Below the pieces are notes generated by a model, which did no database searches, was not told the DNA's origin, and saw only the letters and a list, made by a program, of their open reading frames with translations. Of a stretch of DNA of 64,000 nt, positions 52,077 to 60,916 are shown in pieces. The position numbers were made by a program, and so were the translations under genes. Every line of letters begins with the position of its first letter. The stretch's first letter is position 1. Origin of the DNA: Ancylomarina sp. DW003 (GTDB taxonomy: Bacteria > Bacteroidota > Bacteroidia > Bacteroidales > Marinifilaceae); the NCBI RefSeq assembly GCF_029029505.1, contig NZ_JAKJSD010000009.1:1-64000 (forward strand), given 5' to 3'.

Positions 52077-53147
52077 ATGATCAATTTATTCAGACTAGAG
52101 AAACTACAATCGAAGAAGTTAAAATATGCTTTAATTGCAATTTTTATTCTTTTTGTTGTGGTTGGAACAGTTTTATTAAAATATTACCGGGATATATTTT
52201 CATCTAATACCAACTTAGGTGATAAAACAGAACTATATATTCACATTCCCAGTGGATCGGATATGCAGGATGTGCTTCGAATTTTTGAAGAGAGTTCTTG
52301 TGTAAAAAATCTTTCTTCACTGCAATGGGTGATGGAAAAGAAGCATTACAATGAGTCGGTGAAATCGGGAAAATATAGAATTGAAGAGGGGGTTTGTAAT
52401 AATGATTTAGTCAATCTTTTGAGATCAGGTAATCAAAGCCCTGTTAAGTTGACTTTTAATAACACACGTACTCTTGAGGAGTTTGCAGGTAAAATTGGTA
52501 AACAGATTGAGGCTGATTCTCTCAGCATTCTGAATTTTTTGAAAGATGAAGCTAATTTAAAGCCTTATGGTTTTAATTCTGCGACAGTAATTGGTCTTTT
52601 TATTCCGAATTCCTATCAAGTTTATTGGAACATGACACCAAAGTCATTTACTCAACGTATGTATAAGGAGTATGTTAAGTTCTGGAATGTGGACAGAATG
52701 AAAAAGGCTGCAAAGTTAAATCTAACACCTATTGAGGTGAGTACACTGGCTTCAATTGTTGATGAGGAAACGATAAAGAATGATGAGAAGGCTAGAGTAG
52801 CTGGTGTTTATGTGAACAGATTGAAGCGAGGTATTAAGCTGGATGCTGACCCAACTTTAAAGTTTGCTTGGGGAGATTTTACAATGCGCCGTGTTTTAAA
52901 TAAGCACAAGAAAATTAAATCGCCTTATAATACTTATAAATATGGCGGTTTACCTCCTGGCCCAATTCGTCAAGCTTCAATTTCGGGTTTAAACTCAGTA
53001 TTGAATTGTGAAAATCACAAATACATTTATTTTTGTGCGAGTCCGGAATTTAATGGCTATCATATTTTTGCTCGTAGTCTAAGAGAGCATAATAAGAATG
53101 CTGAGAAATATCAGAGAGCTTTAAACAAGCAAAGGATTTTTAGATAA
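52077..53147 (+). CDS. mltG: Endolytic peptidoglycan transglycosylase MltG
   Basis: 356 residues. One N-terminal membrane helix (about 17-37, YALIAIFILFVVVGTVLLKY), then a LysM-like region and the YceG catalytic domain with the glutamate in STLASIVDEET, LDADPTLKF and YNTYKYGGLPPGPI, all signature segments. It cuts nascent glycan strands in the inner-membrane-facing periplasm and sets glycan length. The MurB gene lies convergently next door, so two cell-wall genes share a terminator region. Start at ATG 52077 agrees with the promoter. Confidence 0.94.
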   Translation: MINLFRLEKLQSKKLKYALIAIFILFVVVGTVLLKYYRDIFSSNTNLGDKTELYIHIPSGSDMQDVLRIFEESSCVKNLSSLQWVMEKKHYNESVKSGKYRIEEGVCNNDLVNLLRSGNQSPVKLTFNNTRTLEEFAGKIGKQIEADSLSILNFLKDEANLKPYGFNSATVIGLFIPNSYQVYWNMTPKSFTQRMYKEYVKFWNVDRMKKAAKLNLTPIEVSTLASIVDEETIKNDEKARVAGVYVNRLKRGIKLDADPTLKFAWGDFTMRRVLNKHKKIKSPYNTYKYGGLPPGPIRQASISGLNSVLNCENHKYIYFCASPEFNGYHIFARSLREHNKNAEKYQRALNKQRIFR

Positions 53148-53192
53148 TTCTTCATAAAGATGTTGATCTATTCAATTCTGAAAGGTCAAAAA

Positions 53193-53224
53193 AATGAGTG
53201 ATTAAGAATAATCACTCATTTTTT
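53193..53224. terminator. Terminator between mltG and murB
   Basis: 12-bp stem AATGAGTGATTA/TAATCACTCATT (53193-53204, 53209-53220) with A-run before and T-run after, so usable in both directions. Confidence 0.85.
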
Positions 53225-53241
53225 GTATATTATTTAATGAC

Positions 53242-54255
53242 TTAAATTGCATTGACTTCCATTTCAAGTTTGACTCCAAACTCTATTAGAACAGATTTTT
53301 TAATGTCATTAGCAAGTCGAAGCACTTCGTAGCCTTTGGCTCCCCCTAAGTTTACCAGTACTAAAGCCTGATCTTTGTGAACACCGGCTTGTCCAACTTG
53401 TTTCCCTTTCCAGCCACATTGCTCTATTAACCAACCAGCCGCCAGTTTTGTGTTCGTGTTATCTATTTCGTAATTCGGACAGTTTGGGTGCTTAGCCAAT
53501 AATTTTTCTGCAAATCGGGTTTCTACAATGGGATTTTTAAAGAAAGAACCTGCATTCCCAATCACTTCAGGATCGGGAAGTTTCGACTCTCTAATCTTAA
53601 TAATTACCTCACGGATATTCTTAAGATTGACTTCATCATAGTTTTCAAGCTCAGCCTGTATAGCACCATATTCCAAATTGAATTCCGGTTTCTTCTTCAG
53701 ACGAAAATAAACATGAGTGATAATAAAAAGGTTTTTGTATTCCTTTTTAAAAACAGAATCACGATAATCAAATTCGCAATGGAAATTTTGAAATTCAACC
53801 TGCTTTTTACTTTCTATTGAAATGGCATCCAACTTTTCAACCACTTGGCATGCTTCTACACCATAAGCACCAATATTCTGAACTGGTGCAGCACCTACAG
53901 CTCCGGGTATATTAGATAAATTTTCTATGCCACCATAGCCGTTTGTAACAGCCCAAGCTACAAACTCATCCCAATCTTCGTTGGCACCAGCCTTAACCAA
54001 AACAGAGTCGTTGTTTTCTTCAACAACTTCTATACCTTTTATATTTGGGTGCAGAATTAAGCCTTCATAATCATCTGTGAACAGTAGGTTAGACCCACCA
54101 CCAAGAATCAGGTAATTGCTGTTGTCTATTGAGTTTTCATTTAAAAATGATTTGATTTCATCGATTGTATCGAACTCGAAAAAATAATCAGCTTTAGCTT
54201 CTATGCCAAAGGTATTGTATGATTTTAAAGAATAATTTCTATGTAGAATAGCCAT
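53242..54255 (-). CDS. murB: UDP-N-acetylenolpyruvoylglucosamine reductase MurB
   Basis: 337 residues. Makes UDP-MurNAc in peptidoglycan synthesis with FAD and NADPH. FAD-binding segments GGGSNLLFTD and NIPGAVGAAPVQNIGAYG, catalytic Ser in GNAGSFFKNP, and C-terminal HKDQALVLVN are all standard for the type I MurB. Thirty-four nt separate it from the threonine aldolase gene upstream, so the two are likely co-transcribed. The pairing has no obvious metabolic logic. Confidence 0.95.
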   Translation of the reverse strand: MAILHRNYSLKSYNTFGIEAKADYFFEFDTIDEIKSFLNENSIDNSNYLILGGGSNLLFTDDYEGLILHPNIKGIEVVEENNDSVLVKAGANEDWDEFVAWAVTNGYGGIENLSNIPGAVGAAPVQNIGAYGVEACQVVEKLDAISIESKKQVEFQNFHCEFDYRDSVFKKEYKNLFIITHVYFRLKKKPEFNLEYGAIQAELENYDEVNLKNIREVIIKIRESKLPDPEVIGNAGSFFKNPIVETRFAEKLLAKHPNCPNYEIDNTNTKLAAGWLIEQCGWKGKQVGQAGVHKDQALVLVNLGGAKGYEVLRLANDIKKSVLIEFGVKLEMEVNAI

Positions 54256-54289
54256 TTAGAAACTTGTGATTCGTAATTAATAAGTAAGT

Positions 54290-55318
54290 TTAGGTTAGTT
54301 GTTCTTTTAAAAGAGCAACGAAGCCTTTTATGTCATCTTCTGTGGTGTCGAATGAGCACAACCATCTGACTTCACCAGCGTGTTCGTCCCAAACCCAGAA
54401 GAAGTATTCATTTTGAAGCGTTTCGATTTTGTCTTTAGGAATATAAGCCCAAATTCCATTGGTTTGAACTTCCTGAGTGATTTTTACAGCCGGGATATTT
54501 CGTACTTCTGCTTCTAAGAGCTTGGCCATTTTATTGGCATGACGAGCTGTTCTTAACCAAAGATCATCAGTCAATAAAGCTTCAAATTGGCAAGCAATAA
54601 ATTTCATCTTAGAACAAAGCTGCATGCTTTGTTTACGCACATATTTAGCGTTTTTTGAAAGCTCTGGGTTGAAAAAGATAACTGCTTCACCTAACATCAT
54701 CCCGTTTTTAGTTCCTCCAAAACTTAAAACATCTACACCTGCTTTATTTGTGATTTCTCTAACATCAACATCCAAACTTGCTACTGCATTGGCAAGTCGT
54801 GCACCATCCATATGCACATACATGTCATGTTCATGAGCCAAATCACAAATTGCTTTAATTTCGTCAGGCGTATAGACAGTTCCCAATTCGGTACACTGAG
54901 TGATAGAAATAACCTTAGGTTGCGAATGGTGCTCAAAACCAAAACCATGAAGTTGTGTTTTGATTAATTCAGGTGTTAATTTTCCATCTGTAACCTCTAT
55001 TGGAATAAATTTACAGCCCGTAAATTTGTCAGGTGCTCCACATTCATCAACCTGGATGTGAGCCGTTGAAGGACAAATAACAGAATTCCAGGATTGTGTT
55101 AATGTTGATAAGCCAATTACATTGGCGCCAGTTCCATTAAAAACAAAATAAACATCAATATTTTCACCAAAGACTTGCTTGAATTTTTCAATTGCCGAAG
55201 CTGTATATTGATCACCACCATAGGCCATTGAATGACCATGGTTAACCTTTTGAATGGCTTCCATTACTTCTGGTAGAACCCCTGAAAAATTGTCGCTGGC
55301 AAATCCTCGTTTATTCAT
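54290..55318 (-). CDS. Low-specificity threonine aldolase-type PLP enzyme
   Basis: 342 residues. Fold type I PLP enzyme of the beta-eliminating lyase/threonine aldolase family, cleaving L-threonine or L-allo-threonine to glycine and acetaldehyde. The PLP lysine is K204 in SFGGTKNGMM. D171 (HMDGARLANA) holds the cofactor ring nitrogen. GTGANVIGL forms the phosphate-binding turn. The stereospecificity cannot be told. A 13-bp inverted repeat lies just upstream (55340-55382). Confidence 0.9.
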   Translation of the reverse strand: MNKRGFASDNFSGVLPEVMEAIQKVNHGHSMAYGGDQYTASAIEKFKQVFGENIDVYFVFNGTGANVIGLSTLTQSWNSVICPSTAHIQVDECGAPDKFTGCKFIPIEVTDGKLTPELIKTQLHGFGFEHHSQPKVISITQCTELGTVYTPDEIKAICDLAHEHDMYVHMDGARLANAVASLDVDVREITNKAGVDVLSFGGTKNGMMLGEAVIFFNPELSKNAKYVRKQSMQLCSKMKFIACQFEALLTDDLWLRTARHANKMAKLLEAEVRNIPAVKITQEVQTNGIWAYIPKDKIETLQNEYFFWVWDEHAGEVRWLCSFDTTEDDIKGFVALLKEQLT

Positions 55319-55339
55319 ATCTGTTGTGATTTAATGATT

Positions 55340-55382
55340 AGCTTTTAGAGAAGCTAAAAATAGCTTTTATTCTCTAAAAGCT
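55340..55382. repeat. 13-bp inverted repeat with inner hairpin upstream of the threonine aldolase gene
   Basis: AGCTTTTAGAGAA (55340-55352) and TTCTCTAAAAGCT (55370-55382) are exact complements with a 17-nt loop that itself contains GCTA...TAGC. Begins 22 nt before the start codon. It could be a leader RNA structure or an operator. Confidence 0.65.
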
Positions 55383-55449
55383 GAGGATAGATCAGGTGTT
55401 TTTAATCAGGAATTCCATCAGGCAATAATTATAATTTTTGCTAAAGAAA

Positions 55450-55483
55450 AAGGTCACAACAAAAATAAGCTTGTTGCGACCTT
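55450..55483 (-). terminator. Terminator of the TonB-dependent receptor gene
   Basis: 12-bp stem with one wobble (55472-55483 with 55450-55461), and on the minus strand a TTTCTTTAG tail. Confidence 0.8.
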
Positions 55484-55504
55484 CCAATTTAATTTTTAAT
55501 TGAC

Positions 55505-57862
55505 TTATAATAAATTACCAATCTTAATACCTAAACTTATTGTGCGAGGGGTACCTGGACCATAAACATAGTTTGGATCGCGATCTATACTTTTATCAAA
55601 GTCATCTTGATAGGCATTAAAAATATTTTTGATACCTCCCCAGAACTGAACATCTGCTTTATTAATTTTAGTTGTGTATTCTATTTTTGTTCCAAAATCG
55701 ACAAATGAATCACTCTCTCTCAACTCTCCATCAATAGGGTTTGCAATCGTATTACCATAGTAAGGCAGATACATTTTACCTGTGTAATTACCCGAGGCTG
55801 AGAAACACCATTTTTCTGAAAAATCCCAATCGACAGTTAAAAAACCATAATTATTGGGTGTACGCATAAAAGCTTTTTTTCCAAATGAAATTTCCTGAGG
55901 TTCTTCGTATTTACTTTTCTGAGAAGTGAAACCTGCTGTTAGAGAAAAGTTTCTTGAGGGCACTATATTTAATTCTGTATTAATACCATAGACTAAAGCA
56001 CCATCTTTAGCATTTGTTCTGGTACGAACAACAACATTATTGGCATCAGGTTCCGAATCAACATTTACAAAAGCATCATCCAGTTTGGTATAGAAACCTT
56101 CAACCAGGAATCCAATTTTTGTTGAACCAATCTTTGTGTTATAATCTAAAGATGACATATAAGAATGACTGGTTTCTTTTTTTAGATTAGTACTGTTCTT
56201 GTGAATGATTCGTTGAGTTGTGGAAGAGATGATGTGTAAATCTTCATCGAAAATTTGTGGTGCTCTATAGCCTTGTGAGTAACTCAGACGGAACTGTAAT
56301 TCTGGAATAATGTCGTACAAGATATTTACTCTTGGACTGAAAACATTCCCTGATTTGTCAATATTGGTAGCTTCATTTTCATCGGCTTTATCTTTGATTT
56401 CATAATGATCGAATCGTCCACCCAATGAAACGCTTAATTTATTGAATTTGTGTGTGTATTGACCGAATAAACCTGTCGTACTGCTTGTCTGATCAGCAAC
56501 TAAAGTATTATCTGTATGAACATTGTTTACGTAATCGAAATAACCCAATTTTTTATCTCTTAATGATGATCTTGTATTCTCAACACCCAAAACAAAAGAT
56601 GAGTTCTCTAATTTTCCATTATACTGCACACCCATATTGTAGGTAAAGTCATCGGTCTGTCCATAATCGGCAAGAGATTGCTCAACGCCATAGTAAGAGG
56701 CACGATCTACTTTCTGACCAGAAAGATAAATTGATAACTTATCTTCATCTCTGAAGAATTGATCGTATGAAATTGCTGTAGTTGTTAGTTTGTGCTCCAA
56801 TTGTTCTGCAATATCAGCTTCATGTGGTAAATAGTTGAATTTATTACCTCCTCGGCGTTCTTCGTTAATATGGAAGAAATCAACAGCTAATTTACCTCGG
56901 AATCCAAAACGGTGGAAAAATCTGGAACCGACTGTCGTATTATCCAATTGTGTTAGTTCTGAGAAACCATCATCGTTGGCATCAAAAGCTTCTTTGTCTC
57001 TGTAAAAACCATACACAGAAAGACCTGTTTTGTAATCATCAGAAACGACAGAAGCATTAAAATTCACATTATAATCTAAAGCTGGACTGTCTGCTCCATC
57101 TACACCTACACCAATCAAACTTGAGCTTGTTCCAATCTCAAAGGCATCGCTGAGAGGATCTTTCAAAATCATATTAATTGTTCCCGCAATGGCATTACTG
57201 CCGTAAAGAGCAGAACCACCTCCACGTACAATTTCAACCTTTTCAATCATATTGGTTGGAATAAGTTCTAAACCGTAAACACCAGCTAATCCACTAAATA
57301 TTGGCCTGCTATTGATTAGTATTTGAGAGTAGGGACCTTCCATACCATTCATACGAACTTGATTGAAACCACAGTTTTGACAATTGGTTTCCATTCGTAA
57401 ACCAGGACTAAAGTTTAGACTTTCACTTAGTACAACAGATTGGCTTACTGAAAAAAGTTTTGGAGAAATAGAGCTAACGATAACGGGAGCTTCGGTTCTT
57501 TTACTAGCCCCTTTATCTCCTGTTACAACCACTTCGTCGATACCTAAAGCATCTTCTTCAATTTCGAAATTAACTTCCAAAGTTTTGTCAGCTTCCATAA
57601 CAACGGTTTTCTCTTGAGATTTGTATCCCATGCCCGAAGCCATAATTGTTAACTTTCCTAAAGGAAGATCGATTAACCTGTAATGGCCTGTTGCATCTGT
57701 GGCAACACCTATAGTTGTTCCTTTTACAACTATATTAAGGAAGGGGATGTGTTCGCCTTTACAAACAACGTGTCCGACAATAACAGCATCGCTATGTTTT
57801 TTTTGGCTGTAACTTAATTGTGTTAGCAACAGTATTGTTATACTGATAATTATTTTTTTCAT
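55505..57862 (-). CDS. TonB-dependent outer-membrane receptor
   Basis: 785 residues. Signal peptide 1-19 (KKIIISITILLLTQLSYS). A carboxypeptidase-regulatory-like domain follows (about 25-110, IVGHVVCKGEHIPFLNIVVKG). Then comes the plug (about 110-225, EVVVTGDKGASKRTEAPV...RGGGSALYGSNAIAGTINM) and a 22-strand-type barrel ending ISLGIKIGNLL. The plug has a CQNCGF pair, which could bind a thiophilic metal. No SusD partner is adjacent, so a small-substrate (metal or siderophore) receptor is more likely than a glycan one. The upstream His-rich gene and the dyad at 57941-57962 support metal control. Confidence 0.9.
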   Translation of the reverse strand: MKKIIISITILLLTQLSYSQKKHSDAVIVGHVVCKGEHIPFLNIVVKGTTIGVATDATGHYRLIDLPLGKLTIMASGMGYKSQEKTVVMEADKTLEVNFEIEEDALGIDEVVVTGDKGASKRTEAPVIVSSISPKLFSVSQSVVLSESLNFSPGLRMETNCQNCGFNQVRMNGMEGPYSQILINSRPIFSGLAGVYGLELIPTNMIEKVEIVRGGGSALYGSNAIAGTINMILKDPLSDAFEIGTSSSLIGVGVDGADSPALDYNVNFNASVVSDDYKTGLSVYGFYRDKEAFDANDDGFSELTQLDNTTVGSRFFHRFGFRGKLAVDFFHINEERRGGNKFNYLPHEADIAEQLEHKLTTTAISYDQFFRDEDKLSIYLSGQKVDRASYYGVEQSLADYGQTDDFTYNMGVQYNGKLENSSFVLGVENTRSSLRDKKLGYFDYVNNVHTDNTLVADQTSSTTGLFGQYTHKFNKLSVSLGGRFDHYEIKDKADENEATNIDKSGNVFSPRVNILYDIIPELQFRLSYSQGYRAPQIFDEDLHIISSTTQRIIHKNSTNLKKETSHSYMSSLDYNTKIGSTKIGFLVEGFYTKLDDAFVNVDSEPDANNVVVRTRTNAKDGALVYGINTELNIVPSRNFSLTAGFTSQKSKYEEPQEISFGKKAFMRTPNNYGFLTVDWDFSEKWCFSASGNYTGKMYLPYYGNTIANPIDGELRESDSFVDFGTKIEYTTKINKADVQFWGGIKNIFNAYQDDFDKSIDRDPNYVYGPGTPRTISLGIKIGNLL

Positions 57863-57940
57863 AAGAATATTCGTGTGTCTTTACCTCAGTTATTAAAAAT
57901 GAGGTGATTGTTTTTTTGAAATTGATGTAGTTATCCCTCA

Positions 57941-57962
57941 TAGTATCATAAGTATGATACTA
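57941..57962. promoter_or_regulatory. Perfect 10-2-10 dyad, candidate operator for the TonB receptor gene
   Basis: TAGTATCATA, AG, TATGATACTA. Located 79 nt upstream of the receptor start and 49 nt after the stop of the His-rich gene. No T-run, so not a terminator. Its symmetric form and length fit a dimeric repressor such as a Fur/Zur-type or MarR-type protein. The regulator is not in the window. Confidence 0.6.
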
Positions 57963-58010
57963 ATTAGATCTTTTGTTTCTTGATAATAAAGATATCGGAA
58001 ATTGATGGAA

Positions 58011-58361
58011 TTAGTAAACCGGAGGAGCTCGACCTAATTTTCGGAACAATAAAATATCGATATATTTTATTTGTTGAAAATCAATATCATCAAGGTTTAC
58101 AAGCTGTTTTTTGAAAGCAAAGCTTAAAGCTGCTGTAAAGAAAAGCAAAGCTATATTTGCTAGAATCAACAATTCATCTTCATGATGATTGTGATTAATT
58201 GGAGCATTGTCGCTTTTATTATAGGGGTGTGCGTGAACAACTACTGAGCCATCAGCTAAGGTTTGGCTGTGCGTAAATAAGATACTATTTATAAGTAGTA
58301 ACCCAATTAGCCCCAATCCCAAATAGGTAAATGATTTTATGTAGTGTCTAACGCTTTCCAT
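58011..58361 (-). CDS. Small His-rich membrane protein next to the TonB receptor
   Basis: 116 residues. Two membrane helices (about 10-30 and 67-84) enclose a loop containing HAHPYNKSDNAPINHNHHEDE, i.e. six histidines within about 20 residues, probably on the periplasmic side. Such a loop usually binds Zn, Cu, Ni or Co. I know this gene type as a frequent neighbour of TonB receptors in Bacteroidota but no function has been assigned to it. It has its own promoter and may be leaderless. It stands 148 nt upstream of the receptor gene in the same direction. Confidence 0.7.
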   Translation of the reverse strand: MESVRHYIKSFTYLGLGLIGLLLINSILFTHSQTLADGSVVVHAHPYNKSDNAPINHNHHEDELLILANIALLFFTAALSFAFKKQLVNLDDIDFQQIKYIDILLFRKLGRAPPVY

Positions 58362-58368
58362 TCTTAGG

Positions 58369-58399
58369 CAAATATAATTTAAATTGAGTCTAGATAAAA
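58369..58399 (-). promoter_or_regulatory. Promoter of the His-rich membrane protein gene
   Basis: On the minus strand TTTT (58396-58399), 19-nt spacer, TATATTTG (58369-58376), then 7 nt to the ATG at 58361. The transcript would have almost no leader. Confidence 0.55.
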
Positions 58400-58606
58400 T
58401 GTTTTAAATAAAATTATCAAATAAATTTTAGAATGTTTTCTCCCCTTAAGGCTAAGTCTCTAATGCTATATGGTTTAGTAGAAGATTGATTTTGATAATA
58501 GAATTTTGCACTGATTACAAAAGTGAAATTTACAACTTAGATTTTGAAGTGAGATAGGTAGAGCCTTATTTTTCGTAAGGCTCTGAATTTTGTTTAAGAC
58601 AAAGAA

Positions 58607-59083
58607 TTATGCATCTCCTTTTTTCTCTTTAGGAATAGCATAAAATATCTTACTTATTATTTTCCAGCCATCTTCAAATTTAATAAGCGATAGGTAATCG
58701 ATGAATTTTTTCTCGTCTCCTTCGTAGAATTCTATCTTGGCAGTTGATACATTTCCAGTAACATCAACGAACAAGAATTTGATGGTAGTAAACTCATCTT
58801 GGAAAGCATATTTATGTTTCTTTTTGCCTTCTTTGGCACCCTCAATCCAGTTATAAATTGGATGTTTCCACATGGTATTGCCTTTTCCTGCACCTATTAA
58901 ATTAAAACCAGGATGAAAGCCTTTGTTTACAGCTACTTCGTCGGCATTATTGCAAAGACCATCAACATAAGCATCTTGTATAACTTTTTTGATACTTTCT
59001 TTTTCCTTTTGAATATCGTCTTGAGCAATTGAAATTGTGGATACGGATATTAAACAAATAGCCGCTAGAATTAGTTTTTTCAT
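58607..59083 (-). CDS. Exported NTF2-like (putative lumazine-binding) family protein
   Basis: 158 residues with signal peptide (about 1-20, LILAAICLISVSTISIA). The rest, starting KESIKKVIQDAYVDGLCNN and ending FEDGWKIISKIFYA, is an NTF2-like cone fold of the putative lumazine-binding family. Members are small periplasmic proteins or enzymes without a common reaction, and no catalytic residues are evident. Separate from the neighbours by over 150 nt on each side. Confidence 0.8.
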   Translation of the reverse strand: MKKLILAAICLISVSTISIAQDDIQKEKESIKKVIQDAYVDGLCNNADEVAVNKGFHPGFNLIGAGKGNTMWKHPIYNWIEGAKEGKKKHKYAFQDEFTTIKFLFVDVTGNVSTAKIEFYEGDEKKFIDYLSLIKFEDGWKIISKIFYAIPKEKKGDA

Positions 59084-59202
59084 CGTGTAGTGAGTTGTGA
59101 TTAATGCTGTTTGATTTTGAAAAAGACTAATTTAGCAAAACATTTTGATAATTAATAGCTATGTGTTTAGCATCAATGTGAGGCACTTAATGAGCACAAA
59201 AA

Positions 59203-59222
59203 AAGCAGCCCGAAAGCTGCTT
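59203..59222 (-). terminator. Terminator of the C69 dipeptidase gene
   Basis: AAGCAGC (59216-59222 on the minus strand), TTTCGG loop, GCTGCTT (59203-59209), followed by TTTTT. Confidence 0.8.
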
Positions 59223-59242
59223 AAATTATTCTAGTAAGTAAA

Positions 59243-60835
59243 TTAAAACTTCTCGTCATAATCTGACCAAAGTCCATCACCAATTTCCCATGCTTTTTCA
59301 ACAGCTTCCGCTCCAAGCTCAATACTTCTATTGGTTAAGAAAGCACGACGCTTACGCTTGCTAAGTGAAAGATATTGCTCGTCAACTTTAGCTTGTTCTT
59401 CGAAGTATTTCTTTTGTAATGGAACAAATACTTTATCAACATCGTGACGCATATCACCCCAACGCTGAGCAGTTAGTGTGCTTAAACGGTTGAATGCCCA
59501 CCATGCTGATTTACGAGTGTAACCCGTACGGCGAGCTTTAACTTTATAAGAAGGGGCTAAGTCAGTTGTTCCTGCATACACAGGAATATAAACTGAAGTC
59601 GCAACATTATCTTGAGCTAACCACACGATTCCACCTACATCATCTGGTAGCCAGCTACGACATTGAATAATGGTTGCATACATGGTGTACCAACGGGCAA
59701 TAGTACGTTCACCAAGTTCACCCCATCCGCCATTTACACCAAAAAGTTTATTCATTCCGTAAGGCATAAATGGGTTGGCAAATGGAGAGATCGTTTCTTT
59801 ACCATCCTTATCAGCTTGCTTGATATTCTTTACAAAGTTGAAAGGAGTACCTTCATAGTAGTCCTTAAATATCTCAACCAATTTATCCATTGTCACCTTT
59901 TCATCGGGTTTAACAGAGAATGGGTAATCTTTAGCAGTAGGATCAAGATCTAGTGAAGGAGCTGCCATTGAAAGCACACGCCACTCTCTACGACGAGATG
60001 CCATAGAACGACGACTCTTAGGTGCATAAGCATAGTTCCAACGGAAAGTTTCTTCCTCAGGATTGTACCATTTATTTTCCTTTGCTATTTCAAAGATATT
60101 CGCTGAAGCCATAAAGTAGTCACTATTCTTCAAATCGATTTCCTTAATAGTTGATGCATTGGCATTAACTGAGATGTGATTATCCGGAACACGTTGAGCT
60201 ACCCAAACAGCACCCACTTTACCTTTACCAGGACCAACAACTTCAAAATGCCAAACCTCTTGTTTATCGGCAATGGTCAAACACTCACCATAGTCTCTCC
60301 ATCCGTATTTTGTCAATAAATCATCAGCCATCTTAATTGCTTCACGAGCTGTTGTACAGCGCTCAAGCATAAGTTGCTGAAGTCTTTGGCAATCGATTAA
60401 ACACTTATCAGAATACAATTCATCACGTCCACCGAATGTTGATTCGCCAATTGCTAACTGTTTTTCGTTAATACAAGGGTAAGCTGTATTTAAGAATTGG
60501 TAAGTTTTAGCAACCTGATCGATTTCACCAATCTTTTTATGCTGATAGGTTGGCATACGCAAGCTATCATATGCTGAACGCTCGAACAATTCGAACTTAC
60601 TGTTTTTGTCGTGAGATTTTGCTGGCGTAACTGACATCCAAGCACGTGTACGGTGGCTATCGTCTGTATGAGATGTGATAACTGATCCATCAAATGTTGC
60701 TTTTTTACCAACTGTAATTGTGGTACAACCTTCGGGTACGCCATTCTGCCAGTCTGATTTATCTTGAGCTATACTGGTGGTCGAAGCAAAAGCCAAAGCG
60801 ATGAATAAAAGCGATTTTAATCTTTTAAAACTCAT
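59243..60835 (-). CDS. Exported C69-family dipeptidase
   Basis: 530 residues. Signal peptide about 1-23 (ending TTSIAQ). N-terminal-nucleophile-type peptidase of the PepD/C69 family: the candidate nucleophile is C37 in PEGCTTITVGK. If so, autoprocessing before Cys37 is expected, removing a 13-residue propeptide after the signal. The body contains the usual GESTFGG and RRREWR segments. It hydrolyses dipeptides in the periplasm and contributes to amino-acid scavenging. The gene is bordered by a terminator downstream and by the CvfB gene 81 nt upstream in the same direction. Confidence 0.88.
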   Translation of the reverse strand: MSFKRLKSLLFIALAFASTTSIAQDKSDWQNGVPEGCTTITVGKKATFDGSVITSHTDDSHRTRAWMSVTPAKSHDKNSKFELFERSAYDSLRMPTYQHKKIGEIDQVAKTYQFLNTAYPCINEKQLAIGESTFGGRDELYSDKCLIDCQRLQQLMLERCTTAREAIKMADDLLTKYGWRDYGECLTIADKQEVWHFEVVGPGKGKVGAVWVAQRVPDNHISVNANASTIKEIDLKNSDYFMASANIFEIAKENKWYNPEEETFRWNYAYAPKSRRSMASRRREWRVLSMAAPSLDLDPTAKDYPFSVKPDEKVTMDKLVEIFKDYYEGTPFNFVKNIKQADKDGKETISPFANPFMPYGMNKLFGVNGGWGELGERTIARWYTMYATIIQCRSWLPDDVGGIVWLAQDNVATSVYIPVYAGTTDLAPSYKVKARRTGYTRKSAWWAFNRLSTLTAQRWGDMRHDVDKVFVPLQKKYFEEQAKVDEQYLSLSKRKRRAFLTNRSIELGAEAVEKAWEIGDGLWSDYDEKF

Positions 60836-60916
60836 GATTTTGTTAGTTAGTTGTTTGTGTATGTAAAAAGAGACAATAAAAAGATATTGAATCTCGCTAT
60901 TGTCTCCTAGTGTTCT

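Noticed and set aside
58437-58452. TTTTCTCCCCTTAAGG, similar to the start of an A repeat
   Set aside because: Only about 14 matching bases without the second hairpin. It may be a remnant or chance, so it was not listed as a repeat.
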